A stretch of 38,687 nucleotides of DNA. Origin: an uncultured Alistipes sp. (lineage in GTDB: Bacteria > Bacteroidota > Bacteroidia > Bacteroidales > Rikenellaceae). How positions within the stretch are numbered: position 1 is the first letter of the stretch; each line of letters starts with the position of its first letter. Below the pieces are notes generated by a model that ran no database searches, was not told where the DNA came from, and was given only the letters and a program-made list of their open reading frames with translations. Positions 32,093 to 38,687 of this stretch are shown here, in pieces. The stretch lies in assembly GCA_937899895.1 (NCBI GenBank), contig CALBQR010000060.1, positions 1 to 38,687 of the forward strand, given 5' to 3'. The position numbers and the translations under genes are program-made.

Positions 32093-33226
32093 TCAATTTT
32101 CGCTCTCGACAAAGAGCTCCGCTATCACAGAATCGCTCACCAACCACCTTTCAGGGCACATTGCGACGCGATTCCCATCGCTGACAAGCACCCCCGACGC
32201 AATAAAACGCTCCGCCTCGGCCATAAAATATTCCGCGCGGGCACGACCAAAATTTTTCTCCAACGCCCCTATATCGACTCCCTCGCGGCACCGCAACGAG
32301 GTCATAATCGTTTCGTTATAGCGATCCGTGGCGGTCAAATGCTCACTTTCGTAGCACTCGCCCCGATCGACACCCGCCAGATACTCCGCCACCGAAGCCA
32401 CCGCCCACACGCGATTCTCGCCATCGAACGAGTGCGCCGCAGGGCCGATTCCCAAGTATGGCTGCGACTGCCAATACGACGAATTGTGGCGCGAGCGGCG
32501 ATCCTCACGGGCAAAATTCGAGATCTCGTAGTGGTCATAGCCAACCTCCGTAAGCGTCGTATGCACCTGATTATATTGTCGTTCGCTCTCCTCGTCGGGC
32601 ACGGGCACAAGCTCTCCGCGCGCCGCCATACGTCCGAAACGGGTATTCGGCTCGATGGTCAGATGATATGCCGACACGTGCTCTACATCGAGCGCAATAG
32701 TCTGCTCCAACGAGCGCGCGAGGGCATCTTTCGGACCAAAAGGCAGGCCATAAATCAGGTCGATCGTGATATTGTCAAAGCCCACCGCGCGAGCCACCTC
32801 GACCGCACGAATGGCCGCTGCCGCATCGTGGCGACGATTCATCACACGCAGCACCTCGTCGTCAAACGATTGAATACCAATACTTAAACGATTAACCCCC
32901 ACCGCACGCAGAGCCGCAAGATACTCCGACGAAAGATCATCGGGATTGGCTTCGAGCGTAATCTCCTCCAACGGTGAGCAGTCGAACGCTGCACGACACA
33001 GCTCAATCACACGCCCGATCCACTCGACACTCGCCAGCGAGGGCGTTCCACCGCCAAAGTAGATCGTACGCACCGCCTCACCGCGCAGAAAATCGCGGCG
33101 CATAACCACCTCGCGCTCCATTGCTGTCAGGGTCTGCTCCATCAGGCGCAGGTCGGCATTTTTGTAGAAGTCGCAATAGGCGCAAATGCGTCGGCAGAAG
33201 GGGATATGAAAATAGATTCCGGCCAT
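32093..33226 (-). CDS. hemW: Radical SAM protein HemW
   Basis: A 377-residue HemW (formerly called coproporphyrinogen oxidase-like, now viewed as a heme chaperone). GIYFHIPFC then CAYCDFYK gives the CxxxCxxC cluster motif near residue 10. Then FGGGTPS, EITLEANPDD, NRLSIGIQSFDD and a NITIDLIYGLPFG strand follow as in the family. The C-terminal HemW domain is present. I chose ATG 33226: a TATCTTTG box ends at 33234, so the in-frame ATG at 33244 lies upstream of transcription and the mRNA would be nearly leaderless. Confidence 0.92.
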   Translation of the reverse strand: MAGIYFHIPFCRRICAYCDFYKNADLRLMEQTLTAMEREVVMRRDFLRGEAVRTIYFGGGTPSLASVEWIGRVIELCRAAFDCSPLEEITLEANPDDLSSEYLAALRAVGVNRLSIGIQSFDDEVLRVMNRRHDAAAAIRAVEVARAVGFDNITIDLIYGLPFGPKDALARSLEQTIALDVEHVSAYHLTIEPNTRFGRMAARGELVPVPDEESERQYNQVHTTLTEVGYDHYEISNFAREDRRSRHNSSYWQSQPYLGIGPAAHSFDGENRVWAVASVAEYLAGVDRGECYESEHLTATDRYNETIMTSLRCREGVDIGALEKNFGRARAEYFMAEAERFIASGVLVSDGNRVAMCPERWLVSDSVIAELFVESEN

Positions 33227-33233
33227 CGGAGAA

Positions 33234-33241
33234 CAAAGATA
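33234..33241 (-). promoter_or_regulatory. -7 element for hemW, nearly leaderless
   Basis: TATCTTTG ends seven bases before the hemW ATG. A TTG supplied by the heptamer repeat lies 18 bases upstream. Few or no bases would separate the start of transcription from the start codon. Confidence 0.55.
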
Positions 33242-33254
33242 CACATATTTTTTG

Positions 33255-33289
33255 ATTCACAATTCACGATTCACAATTCACGATTATTC
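33255..33289. repeat. Heptanucleotide array upstream of hemW
   Basis: Units GATTCAC, AATTCAC, GATTCAC, AATTCAC, GATTATT: a 14-base duplication built of sevens, of the same family as the lolD tail. Confidence 0.8.
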
Positions 33290-33321
33290 TACTTTGCTTT
33301 CAGAACACAAACGCAGTGTCG

Positions 33322-33416
33322 GTGTGTGAGTATTTATCGGAACCACAAAATCTTCTCTCATACATTGAAATATATACGCGCACGCGAGCGCGCGAGAAAA
33401 CCCAAAAATCACACAC
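33322..33416. other. Inverted repeat and GC hairpin in the hemW-pckA gap
   Basis: GTGTGTGA (33322-33329) is the reverse complement of TCACACAC (33409-33416). Inside lies CGCGC-ACGCGA-GCGCG (33377-33392). The 443-base gap 33227-33669 otherwise carries the heptamer array, the pckA promoter and leader, and AT/C-rich filler without a gene. Confidence 0.45.
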
Positions 33417-33540
33417 TCGCTCGCCCCAAAATACCCCACCCAACCAACCCAAAATTGGCCTCAAATACCCATCTGCCGAACATTCTTAAAAAATTTGAAC
33501 AATTTTATTGTTATTTTTTTCACACTTTGAATTTTTTTGC

Positions 33541-33669
33541 TATCTTTGTGCCGTGAAAAAAGGGCTTGTTCCGAACGGGACTTTGCACGAGTTTTGTCGG
33601 CGCACTTTTCAAGCCCCCATTCACCCGATTTTTGATGAGGTTTTAACAAAAAAATAAAAATTTACAACT
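33541..33669 (+). promoter_or_regulatory. pckA -7 element and foldable leader
   Basis: TATCTTTG (33541-33548) precedes about 115 bases of leader. GGGCTTG (33562-33568) pairs with CAAGCCC (33610-33616) and encloses two small hairpins (33569-33580 and 33584-33604), giving a possible three-way junction. No clear -33 box is seen. A regulatory RNA is possible but unproven. Confidence 0.45.
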
Positions 33670-35277
33670 ATGGCTAAAATTGATTTGAGCAAGTACGGAA
33701 TTACCGACGTTGTCGAGATTCTGCACAACCCTTCGTATGAGACCCTCTATGAGGAGGAGACCAAAGAGGGCCTGACCGGCTTTGACAAGGGCGTTGAGAC
33801 TGAGCTTGGCGCAGTAAACGTTATGACCGGTATCTACACCGGCCGCTCGCCCAAGGACAAGTTCTTCGTAAAGAACGAGGCCAGCGAGAACACCGTATGG
33901 TGGACTTCGGACGAGTACAAGAACGACAACAAGCCCTGCTCGGAGGAGACTTGGGCAGAGTTGAAGAAGCTGGCTATCAAGCAGCTATCGGGCAAGCGTC
34001 TGTTCGTAATGGATACCTTCTGCGGTGCAAACCCCGCAACTCGTTTGAAGGTTCGTTTCATTATGGAGGTTGCTTGGCAGGCTCATTTCGTTAAGAATAT
34101 GTTCATCCGTCCCACCGAGGAGGAGTTGGAGGCTTACGGCGAGCCCGATTTCGTATCGTTCAACGCATCGAAGGCAAAGGTAGAGAACTTCGCAGAGCTC
34201 GGCCTGAACTCGGAGACCGCTACCGTATTCAACCTGGCTTCAAACGAGCAGGTTATCCTCAACACTTGGTATGGTGGTGAGATGAAGAAGGGTCTGTTCT
34301 CGATTATGAACTACCTGCTGCCCCTGCGCGGCATCGCTTCGATGCACTGCTCGGCTAATACCGATATGAACGGTGAGAACACCGCTATCTTCTTCGGTCT
34401 GTCGGGTACCGGTAAGACCACTCTTTCGACCGACCCCAAGCGTCTGCTGATCGGCGACGACGAGCACGGCTGGGACGACGAGGGTGTATTCAACTTCGAG
34501 GGCGGTTGCTACGCAAAGGTTATCAACCTCTCGAAGGAGGCTGAGCCCGATATCTACAACGCTATCAAGCGCGACGCACTGCTCGAAAACGTAACTGTTG
34601 ATGAGAACGGCAAGATCGACTTCACCGACAAGAGCGTAACCGAGAACACTCGTGTTTCGTACCCCTTGTACCACATCAACAACATTGTTAAGCCCGTATC
34701 GAAGGCTCCCGCTGCAAAGAAGGTTATCTTCTTGTCGGCTGACGCATTCGGCGTACTGCCTCCCGTTTCGATCCTGACTCCGGAGCAGACCAAGTACTAC
34801 TTCCTGTCGGGCTTCACCGCAAAGTTGGCAGGTACCGAGCGCGGTATCACCGAGCCCACTCCGACCTTCTCGGCTTGCTTCGGTGCTGCATTCCTTTCGT
34901 TGCACCCCACCAAGTACGGTGAGGAGCTGGTGAAGAAGATGCAGGCTTCGGGCGCAACCGCTTACTTGGTAAATACCGGCTGGAACGGTACCGGCAAGCG
35001 TATCTCGATTAAGGATACCCGCGGTATCATCGACGCTATCCTCGATGGCTCGATCGACAACGCTCCTACCAAGTCGATTCCCTACTTCGATTTCACTGTT
35101 CCTACCGAGTTGCCGGGTGTTGATCCCGCAATCCTCGACCCCCGCGACACCTACGCAGAGGCTTCGCAGTGGGAGGTTAAGGCACAGGATCTGGCTGGCC
35201 GCTTCGTGAAGAACTTCTCGAAGTTCACCACCAACGAGGAGGGTAAGAAGTTGGTTGAGGCTGGTCCGAAGCTCTAA
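33670..35277 (+). CDS. pckA: Phosphoenolpyruvate carboxykinase (ATP)
   Basis: PckA interconverts oxaloacetate plus ATP and PEP plus CO2; in Bacteroidales it often runs toward oxaloacetate in fermentation. The 535-residue protein has TGRSPKDKF (substrate loop), the kinase-1a P-loop GLSGTGKTTLS, kinase-2 LIGDDEHGW, FNFEGGCYAK, and the adenine-binding ITEPTPTFSACFG/NTGWNG regions. It is complete and normal in length. Codon use is strongly biased, as in korAB, which fits high expression. Own promoter and strong terminator. Confidence 0.95.
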   Translation: MAKIDLSKYGITDVVEILHNPSYETLYEEETKEGLTGFDKGVETELGAVNVMTGIYTGRSPKDKFFVKNEASENTVWWTSDEYKNDNKPCSEETWAELKKLAIKQLSGKRLFVMDTFCGANPATRLKVRFIMEVAWQAHFVKNMFIRPTEEELEAYGEPDFVSFNASKAKVENFAELGLNSETATVFNLASNEQVILNTWYGGEMKKGLFSIMNYLLPLRGIASMHCSANTDMNGENTAIFFGLSGTGKTTLSTDPKRLLIGDDEHGWDDEGVFNFEGGCYAKVINLSKEAEPDIYNAIKRDALLENVTVDENGKIDFTDKSVTENTRVSYPLYHINNIVKPVSKAPAAKKVIFLSADAFGVLPPVSILTPEQTKYYFLSGFTAKLAGTERGITEPTPTFSACFGAAFLSLHPTKYGEELVKKMQASGATAYLVNTGWNGTGKRISIKDTRGIIDAILDGSIDNAPTKSIPYFDFTVPTELPGVDPAILDPRDTYAEASQWEVKAQDLAGRFVKNFSKFTTNEEGKKLVEAGPKL

Positions 35278-35310
35278 TCAACGGCTTAAAAGACTTATTC
35301 TTCATAACGA

Positions 35311-35342
35311 AGGGTGCTCCCGAAACGGAGCACCCTTTTTTG
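35311..35342 (+). terminator. Terminator of pckA
   Basis: AGGGTGCTCC (35311-35320) pairs perfectly with GGAGCACCCT (35327-35336), followed by T6. Confidence 0.9.
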
Positions 35343-35373
35343 TTAGGCGCGGGCGAGAAGCCTCCACAACGCC

Positions 35374-35428
35374 GACTTAATAACGATTCAACGCTGATTC
35401 AACAACGACTAAACACCGACTCAAAAAA
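35374..35428. repeat. Degenerate 11-base tandem repeat
   Basis: Five consecutive 11-base units: GACTTAATAAC, GATTCAACGCT, GATTCAACAAC, GACTAAACACC, GACTCAAAAAA. It lies between the convergent pckA and gcvT terminators. Confidence 0.7.
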
Positions 35429-35457
35429 ATATGGGACACCTCATCGGTGCCCCATAT
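35421..35457 (-). terminator. Terminator of gcvT
   Basis: Minus-strand stem ATATGGG/CACC with GGTG/CCCATAT (35457-35429, one mismatch), then U7. Confidence 0.85.
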
Positions 35458-35497
35458 CTCTTATATCTACCCGCAGTCAAGGCGGGAGATTCGCTCG

Positions 35498-36595
35498 TTA
35501 TACAAAGGGAGCCTTAACAACCTCTGCTTTGATCTGACGGCCACGAATAACGACCGCAATCTGCGTACCTACGGCAGCGTGAGCCGTCTTAACGTAGCCC
35601 ATACCAATACCCTCACGCAGCGTGGGCGACATCGTTCCCGATGTTACAACACCGATAACATTGCCCTCCGCGTCGGCCAACTCGTAGCCGTGGCGGGGAA
35701 TACCGCGCTCAATCATCTTGAAGGCAACCAACTTACGCTCAACGCCCTCAACCTTCTGCTGCGCAAGTATCTCACGGTCGATAAAGTCCTTACCCTCGGC
35801 AAACTTTGTGATCCAACCCAGACCGGCCTCGATGGGCGAAGTGGTGTCGTCAATATCGTTGCCATAGAGGCAGAAGCCCTTCTCCAAACGCAGGGTGTCG
35901 CGTGCGCCCAGACCGATATTCTTCAAACCGAACTCCTCGCCGGCCTTCCACATTGCCTCCCAAAGTTTGTCGGCATCCTCGTTAGCCACGTAGATCTCAC
36001 AACCACCCGCGCCGGTGTAACCCGTAATCGAGAGAATTGCATCTTTGATACCTGCCACTTCGGTCTTGCAGAAGGTGTAATAGGTCATATCCTCAACCTT
36101 TTCGGGGCACATCTTCTGAACGAGTTTCATCGCCATCGGGCCCTGAATAGCCAGCTGGCAGATCTCGTCAGAAGCGTTATAGAGCTCCTTGCCTGCCTCC
36201 ATACCGAAAGCCTTGCCCTGCTCACAGATGTGTGCCCAATCCTTGTCGATATTGGCAGCATTGACAACAAGCAGATAGGTCTCGGCATTGATGCGATATA
36301 CCAAAATATCATCAACAATACCGCCCTTACCATTCGGGAAGCACGAGTACTGCACCTTGCCGTCGAACAGCTTCGAAACGTCGTTCGAGGTGATGTGCTG
36401 CAAGAACGGGAGAGCCTTCGGGCCCTTGATCCAGATCTCGCCCATATGGCTCACGTCAAAGACGCCCACGCCGTTACGAACGGTAGTGTGCTCGTCGTTA
36501 ATGCCCGAAAACTCGATGGGCATATTGTAACCCGCAAACTCGGCCATCTTGGCACCTGCTGCGATGTGGTACTTGGTAAAAGGAGTGATTTTCAT
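35498..36595 (-). CDS. gcvT: Aminomethyltransferase (glycine cleavage T protein)
   Basis: GcvT releases ammonia from the aminomethyl lipoyl-H protein and transfers the one-carbon unit to tetrahydrofolate. This 365-residue protein has FTKYHIAAGAKMAEFAGYNM at its start, GVFDVSHMGEI, ITSNDVSKL, the folate-binding SITGYTGAGGCEIYV, and GARDTLRLEKGFCLYG, all diagnostic. It lies 21 bases after the GNAT-like gene on the same strand, so the two probably share a transcript. gcvH and gcvP are not in the window. Confidence 0.95.
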   Translation of the reverse strand: MKITPFTKYHIAAGAKMAEFAGYNMPIEFSGINDEHTTVRNGVGVFDVSHMGEIWIKGPKALPFLQHITSNDVSKLFDGKVQYSCFPNGKGGIVDDILVYRINAETYLLVVNAANIDKDWAHICEQGKAFGMEAGKELYNASDEICQLAIQGPMAMKLVQKMCPEKVEDMTYYTFCKTEVAGIKDAILSITGYTGAGGCEIYVANEDADKLWEAMWKAGEEFGLKNIGLGARDTLRLEKGFCLYGNDIDDTTSPIEAGLGWITKFAEGKDFIDREILAQQKVEGVERKLVAFKMIERGIPRHGYELADAEGNVIGVVTSGTMSPTLREGIGMGYVKTAHAAVGTQIAVVIRGRQIKAEVVKAPFV

Positions 36596-36616
36596 TGTGT
36601 TATAGATGTTTTAAGA

Positions 36617-37906
36617 TTATTTTTCGGTTGTAGTTGCTGCATCAGTTGCAGGCGTAGCGGCAGCCTCGGTCGCGGGTGTTGCAGGTGTTGCGGCTGCGGG
36701 GCGTTCGCGGCGTTTAAGTGCCAATGAGGGGCAACGCTTGAACTCCTTGGTGCGATCGAACAGGTAGCGATAAGTTACGTGCTGCTTGTGGCGGTTAGCG
36801 CAGACAAACTTCTCGACCATACGCATCATCACGGGGTTGAAGTCGCCGATCCAAGCCAATTCGAGCGTCTTATAGGGGAGCGTACCCTCCTCGACCTTCT
36901 TCTCAAAGGCGCGGATCATACCCGACTCGATACCCTTACCCTGCTGTTCGGGTGTAACGCCAAAGATCAGGCCGAAAGCACGATCGACCTTCTTGGCAAC
37001 CTTCAAGTCCCAGATAAAACGCAACTTATTGACAATTCCGAACTTACCGTTAAACTTGCCGATAATGCGGTTCAGATCGGGGATCATAATGAAGAAACCG
37101 ATCGGCTCGTCGTTGTAGTATGCGAAATAGACCAATTCGGGGTCGAGGATCGGGCGAAGCGTATTCATCAGTCCTCGTGCGTGCGCCTCGTCCATCTGCT
37201 GAACGCCCGTAAACATCGACCACGCCTTGTTATAGACCGTACGGAAGCCCTCGATCACGCGCTCCAAATCCTCCATTCGGATATGCTCGAAGCGATATTC
37301 AGGCTGCTCTTCCAAACGTTTTACACGTGCATAAACCGCCTCCGAGAGCGTTCCTGCGCTGATTCCACGAGCGTAGGTATGCTGGTTAAAGTAGGTCTGG
37401 AAACCATACTCCTCAAACATCTTCTGATAGTAGGGCGGATTGTAGGGGTTGGCGTAGAGCGGTTGGTGCTCGAAACCATTGACGAGCAGACCCCACCATT
37501 GGTCGCGCGAGCCAAAGTTGATCGGGCCATCCATCGCCTCCATACCATTCTCGGCGAGCCACTCGCGGGCAGCATCGAAGAGAGCGAAGGCCAACGCCTT
37601 ATCGTCGATTGCCTCGAAGAAACCGCAACCACCCGTCGGCTGCTCATTGTCGAGCATTGCAGTTCGGCGGTTGAAGAATGCGGCGATACGACCTACGCAC
37701 ACACCCTTCTCGTCGAAGGCCAGCCAACGACGCGCCTCGCCATCGTTGAACGAATCGTTACGTTTGGGATCGAAAACCGATCGAATATCATCATCAAGCG
37801 GGCAAACCCACGCGGCATTTCCCTTGTAGAGCTGCTTGGGCAGATCAAGGAACATACGCTCATCGCGGGGCGTTGCAACCACCTTCAAAGTATATTTCAT
37901 AGCCAT
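36617..37906 (-). CDS. GNAT-like protein of unknown substrate
   Basis: This 429-residue protein resembles a widespread Bacteroidetes family with a GNAT-type acetyltransferase fold: WLAFDEKGVCVGRIAAFFN, GFFEAIDDKAL, MDGPINFGSRDQWWGLLV and NPPYYQKMFEEYGF in the first half, and YYNDEPIGFFIMIPDLN plus GVTPEQQGKGI (an acetyl-CoA-loop-like Gln/Gly motif) in the second. The substrate is unknown. The last 30 residues are a Pro/Ala/Thr repeat (ATPATPATEAAATPATD), probably disordered. Start may be ATG 37906 or 37900. A TATATTTG box lies 29 bases upstream. It leads into gcvT. Confidence 0.7.
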   Translation of the reverse strand: MAMKYTLKVVATPRDERMFLDLPKQLYKGNAAWVCPLDDDIRSVFDPKRNDSFNDGEARRWLAFDEKGVCVGRIAAFFNRRTAMLDNEQPTGGCGFFEAIDDKALAFALFDAAREWLAENGMEAMDGPINFGSRDQWWGLLVNGFEHQPLYANPYNPPYYQKMFEEYGFQTYFNQHTYARGISAGTLSEAVYARVKRLEEQPEYRFEHIRMEDLERVIEGFRTVYNKAWSMFTGVQQMDEAHARGLMNTLRPILDPELVYFAYYNDEPIGFFIMIPDLNRIIGKFNGKFGIVNKLRFIWDLKVAKKVDRAFGLIFGVTPEQQGKGIESGMIRAFEKKVEEGTLPYKTLELAWIGDFNPVMMRMVEKFVCANRHKQHVTYRYLFDRTKEFKRCPSLALKRRERPAAATPATPATEAAATPATDAATTTEK

Positions 37907-37934
37907 AGTAGTTTTAATTTTCGAAAAACCTTAG

Positions 37935-37942
37935 CAAATATA
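37935..37942 (-). promoter_or_regulatory. -7 element for the GNAT-gcvT unit
   Basis: Minus-strand TATATTTG, 29 bases before the start. No TTG is visible at -33. Confidence 0.5.
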
Positions 37943-37954
37943 CACAATATTTTT

Positions 37955-37962
37955 TACTTTTG
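37955..37962 (+). promoter_or_regulatory. -7 element for the PEP synthase-like gene
   Basis: Plus-strand TACTTTTG, 23 bases before ATG 37985. No strong -33 is seen. Confidence 0.5.
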
Positions 37963-37984
37963 TCTGTATAGATGCGATTAATAT

Positions 37985-38687
37985 ATGAACAATACGATTA
38001 ATTCGACCTCGCAACTCGATGCGACCTGCTCGGTGCCTTTCCGTTTTATGCGCCACCGAATCCACAAAATCCTGCTCGTTTGTTGCAGCTACGACGGCTA
38101 TATTCTCGAAGAAGACGGCCACATCGAGGCACAGATCAATCAGGAGTATATGGACCTCAATATGAGTAACCCTCCCTCGCTGACGCGCGTCAGTTCGACC
38201 TCGGAGGCGTTAGAGCGTTTGGAATCGGAGGGCGGTTTCGACTTTATTCTGACGATGTACAATGTGGGCGAGCCCGATGTCTTCGCCTTCTCTCGCATCG
38301 TCAAGGAGCGTTATCCGAAGGTGCCCGTTGTGTTGCTGACCAGCTTCTCGAAGGATATCTATCGCCGCATCGAGGAGCAGGATCGCACCGCGCTCGACTA
38401 TATCTTCTGCTGGCACGGCAACGCCGATTTGATCATCGCCATCATCAAGCTGATCGAGGATCGAATGAATGCCGACAAGGACATCTTGGAGGGTGGTGTG
38501 CAGTCGATTCTGTTGGTCGAGGACTCGATTCGCTACTACTCGACCTATCTGCCCGCGATCTATAAACTCGTATTGTTGCAAAATAGTGAATTTCTGAAAG
38601 ATGCATACAACGAGCAGCAGCAGATTCTGCGTAAGCGTGCCCGCCCGAAGATCCTTCTGGCGACCAACTACGAGGATGCCGTACGAC
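37985..38687 (+). CDS. 5' part of a PEP synthase/pyruvate phosphate dikinase-like gene
   Basis: An open frame of at least 234 codons runs off the right edge, starting MNNTINSTSQLD. The N-terminal portion has a receiver-like fold (HKILLVCCSYDGY, DFILTMYNVGEPD, VPVVLLTSF) in which the acidic pair and phospho-Asp are replaced, then a second strand QSILLVEDSIRYY and a downstream KILLATNYEDAV. This matches the N-terminus of the large Bacteroidetes PEP synthase/PPDK-type proteins (about 950-1000 residues, kinase domain to follow). It would make PEP from pyruvate; the catalytic domains lie outside the window, so the assignment is inferred. Confidence 0.65.
   Translation, partial: MNNTINSTSQLDATCSVPFRFMRHRIHKILLVCCSYDGYILEEDGHIEAQINQEYMDLNMSNPPSLTRVSSTSEALERLESEGGFDFILTMYNVGEPDVFAFSRIVKERYPKVPVVLLTSFSKDIYRRIEEQDRTALDYIFCWHGNADLIIAIIKLIEDRMNADKDILEGGVQSILLVEDSIRYYSTYLPAIYKLVLLQNSEFLKDAYNEQQQILRKRARPKILLATNYEDAVR

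Noticed and set aside
21468..35428. CRISPR array
   Set aside because: The repeats are 7 or 11 bases and contiguous, with no spacers and no cas genes.

Overview
The window looks like the chromosome of a gut Bacteroidales bacterium, most likely Alistipes or another Rikenellaceae (moderate confidence). The pointers are repeated Bacteroidetes-type promoters (TAnnTTTG at -7, TTG or TTTG about 19-20 bases upstream), few recognisable Shine-Dalgarno sites, Bacteroidetes families (DUF4831, DUF4294, a secreted repeat family, YbbR-coaE linkage), KorAB, and a GT3-type glycogen synthase. No rRNA, tRNA, CRISPR array, IS element or prophage was found.

The left end (1 to about 955) is not normal sequence. 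One open frame (453-1511) joins an AT-rich PHP-domain fragment, a short RecF fragment and the C-terminal two thirds of Era. The joints fall where the parent genes could share short words, so a metagenomic mis-join is far likelier than a new protein. From about 960 onward the sequence behaves as one genome.

960-14944 is housekeeping. It holds a SLOG/DUF1273 gene, a three-gene small envelope operon (YtxH, holin-X-like, small coiled protein), a beta-barrel protein, a DUF4294 gene, a hotdog thioesterase, ruvA and an OmpH-like lipoprotein. A tight operon YbbR-like/coaE/folP/lolD/TIGR02757/trmN6 follows, then DUF4831, an AlkD-like repeat protein, radA, a UDP-xylose-synthase-like SDR that lacks its catalytic tyrosine, and thioredoxin.

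15048-21352 is acyl-CoA and 2-oxoacid metabolism: a CoA-transferase (minus), a CotH-like lipoprotein (minus), and korAB (plus).

21353-22798 is the most unusual stretch. A low-GC secreted-protein gene with a long, foldable 5' leader is bracketed by two related double-hairpin elements in opposite orientation, and each of these has a heptanucleotide array on its outer side. It reads as a self-contained cassette of about 1.27 kb.

22799-31961 (minus) is alpha-glucan metabolism: GH57, a GT4 glycosyltransferase and a debranching enzyme in one operon, preceded by a 1418-residue fusion of glycogen synthase (GT3) with glucan phosphorylase (GT35). The debranching enzyme has a 60-residue Lys/Ala-rich tail and the GH57 protein a short one.

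32093-38687 holds hemW, pckA with a foldable leader, gcvT with a GNAT-like gene in one operon, and the 5' part of a probable PEP synthase/pyruvate phosphate dikinase with a degenerate receiver domain. Together, pckA, this last gene, korAB and the glucan genes centre the window on the PEP/pyruvate node and carbon storage.
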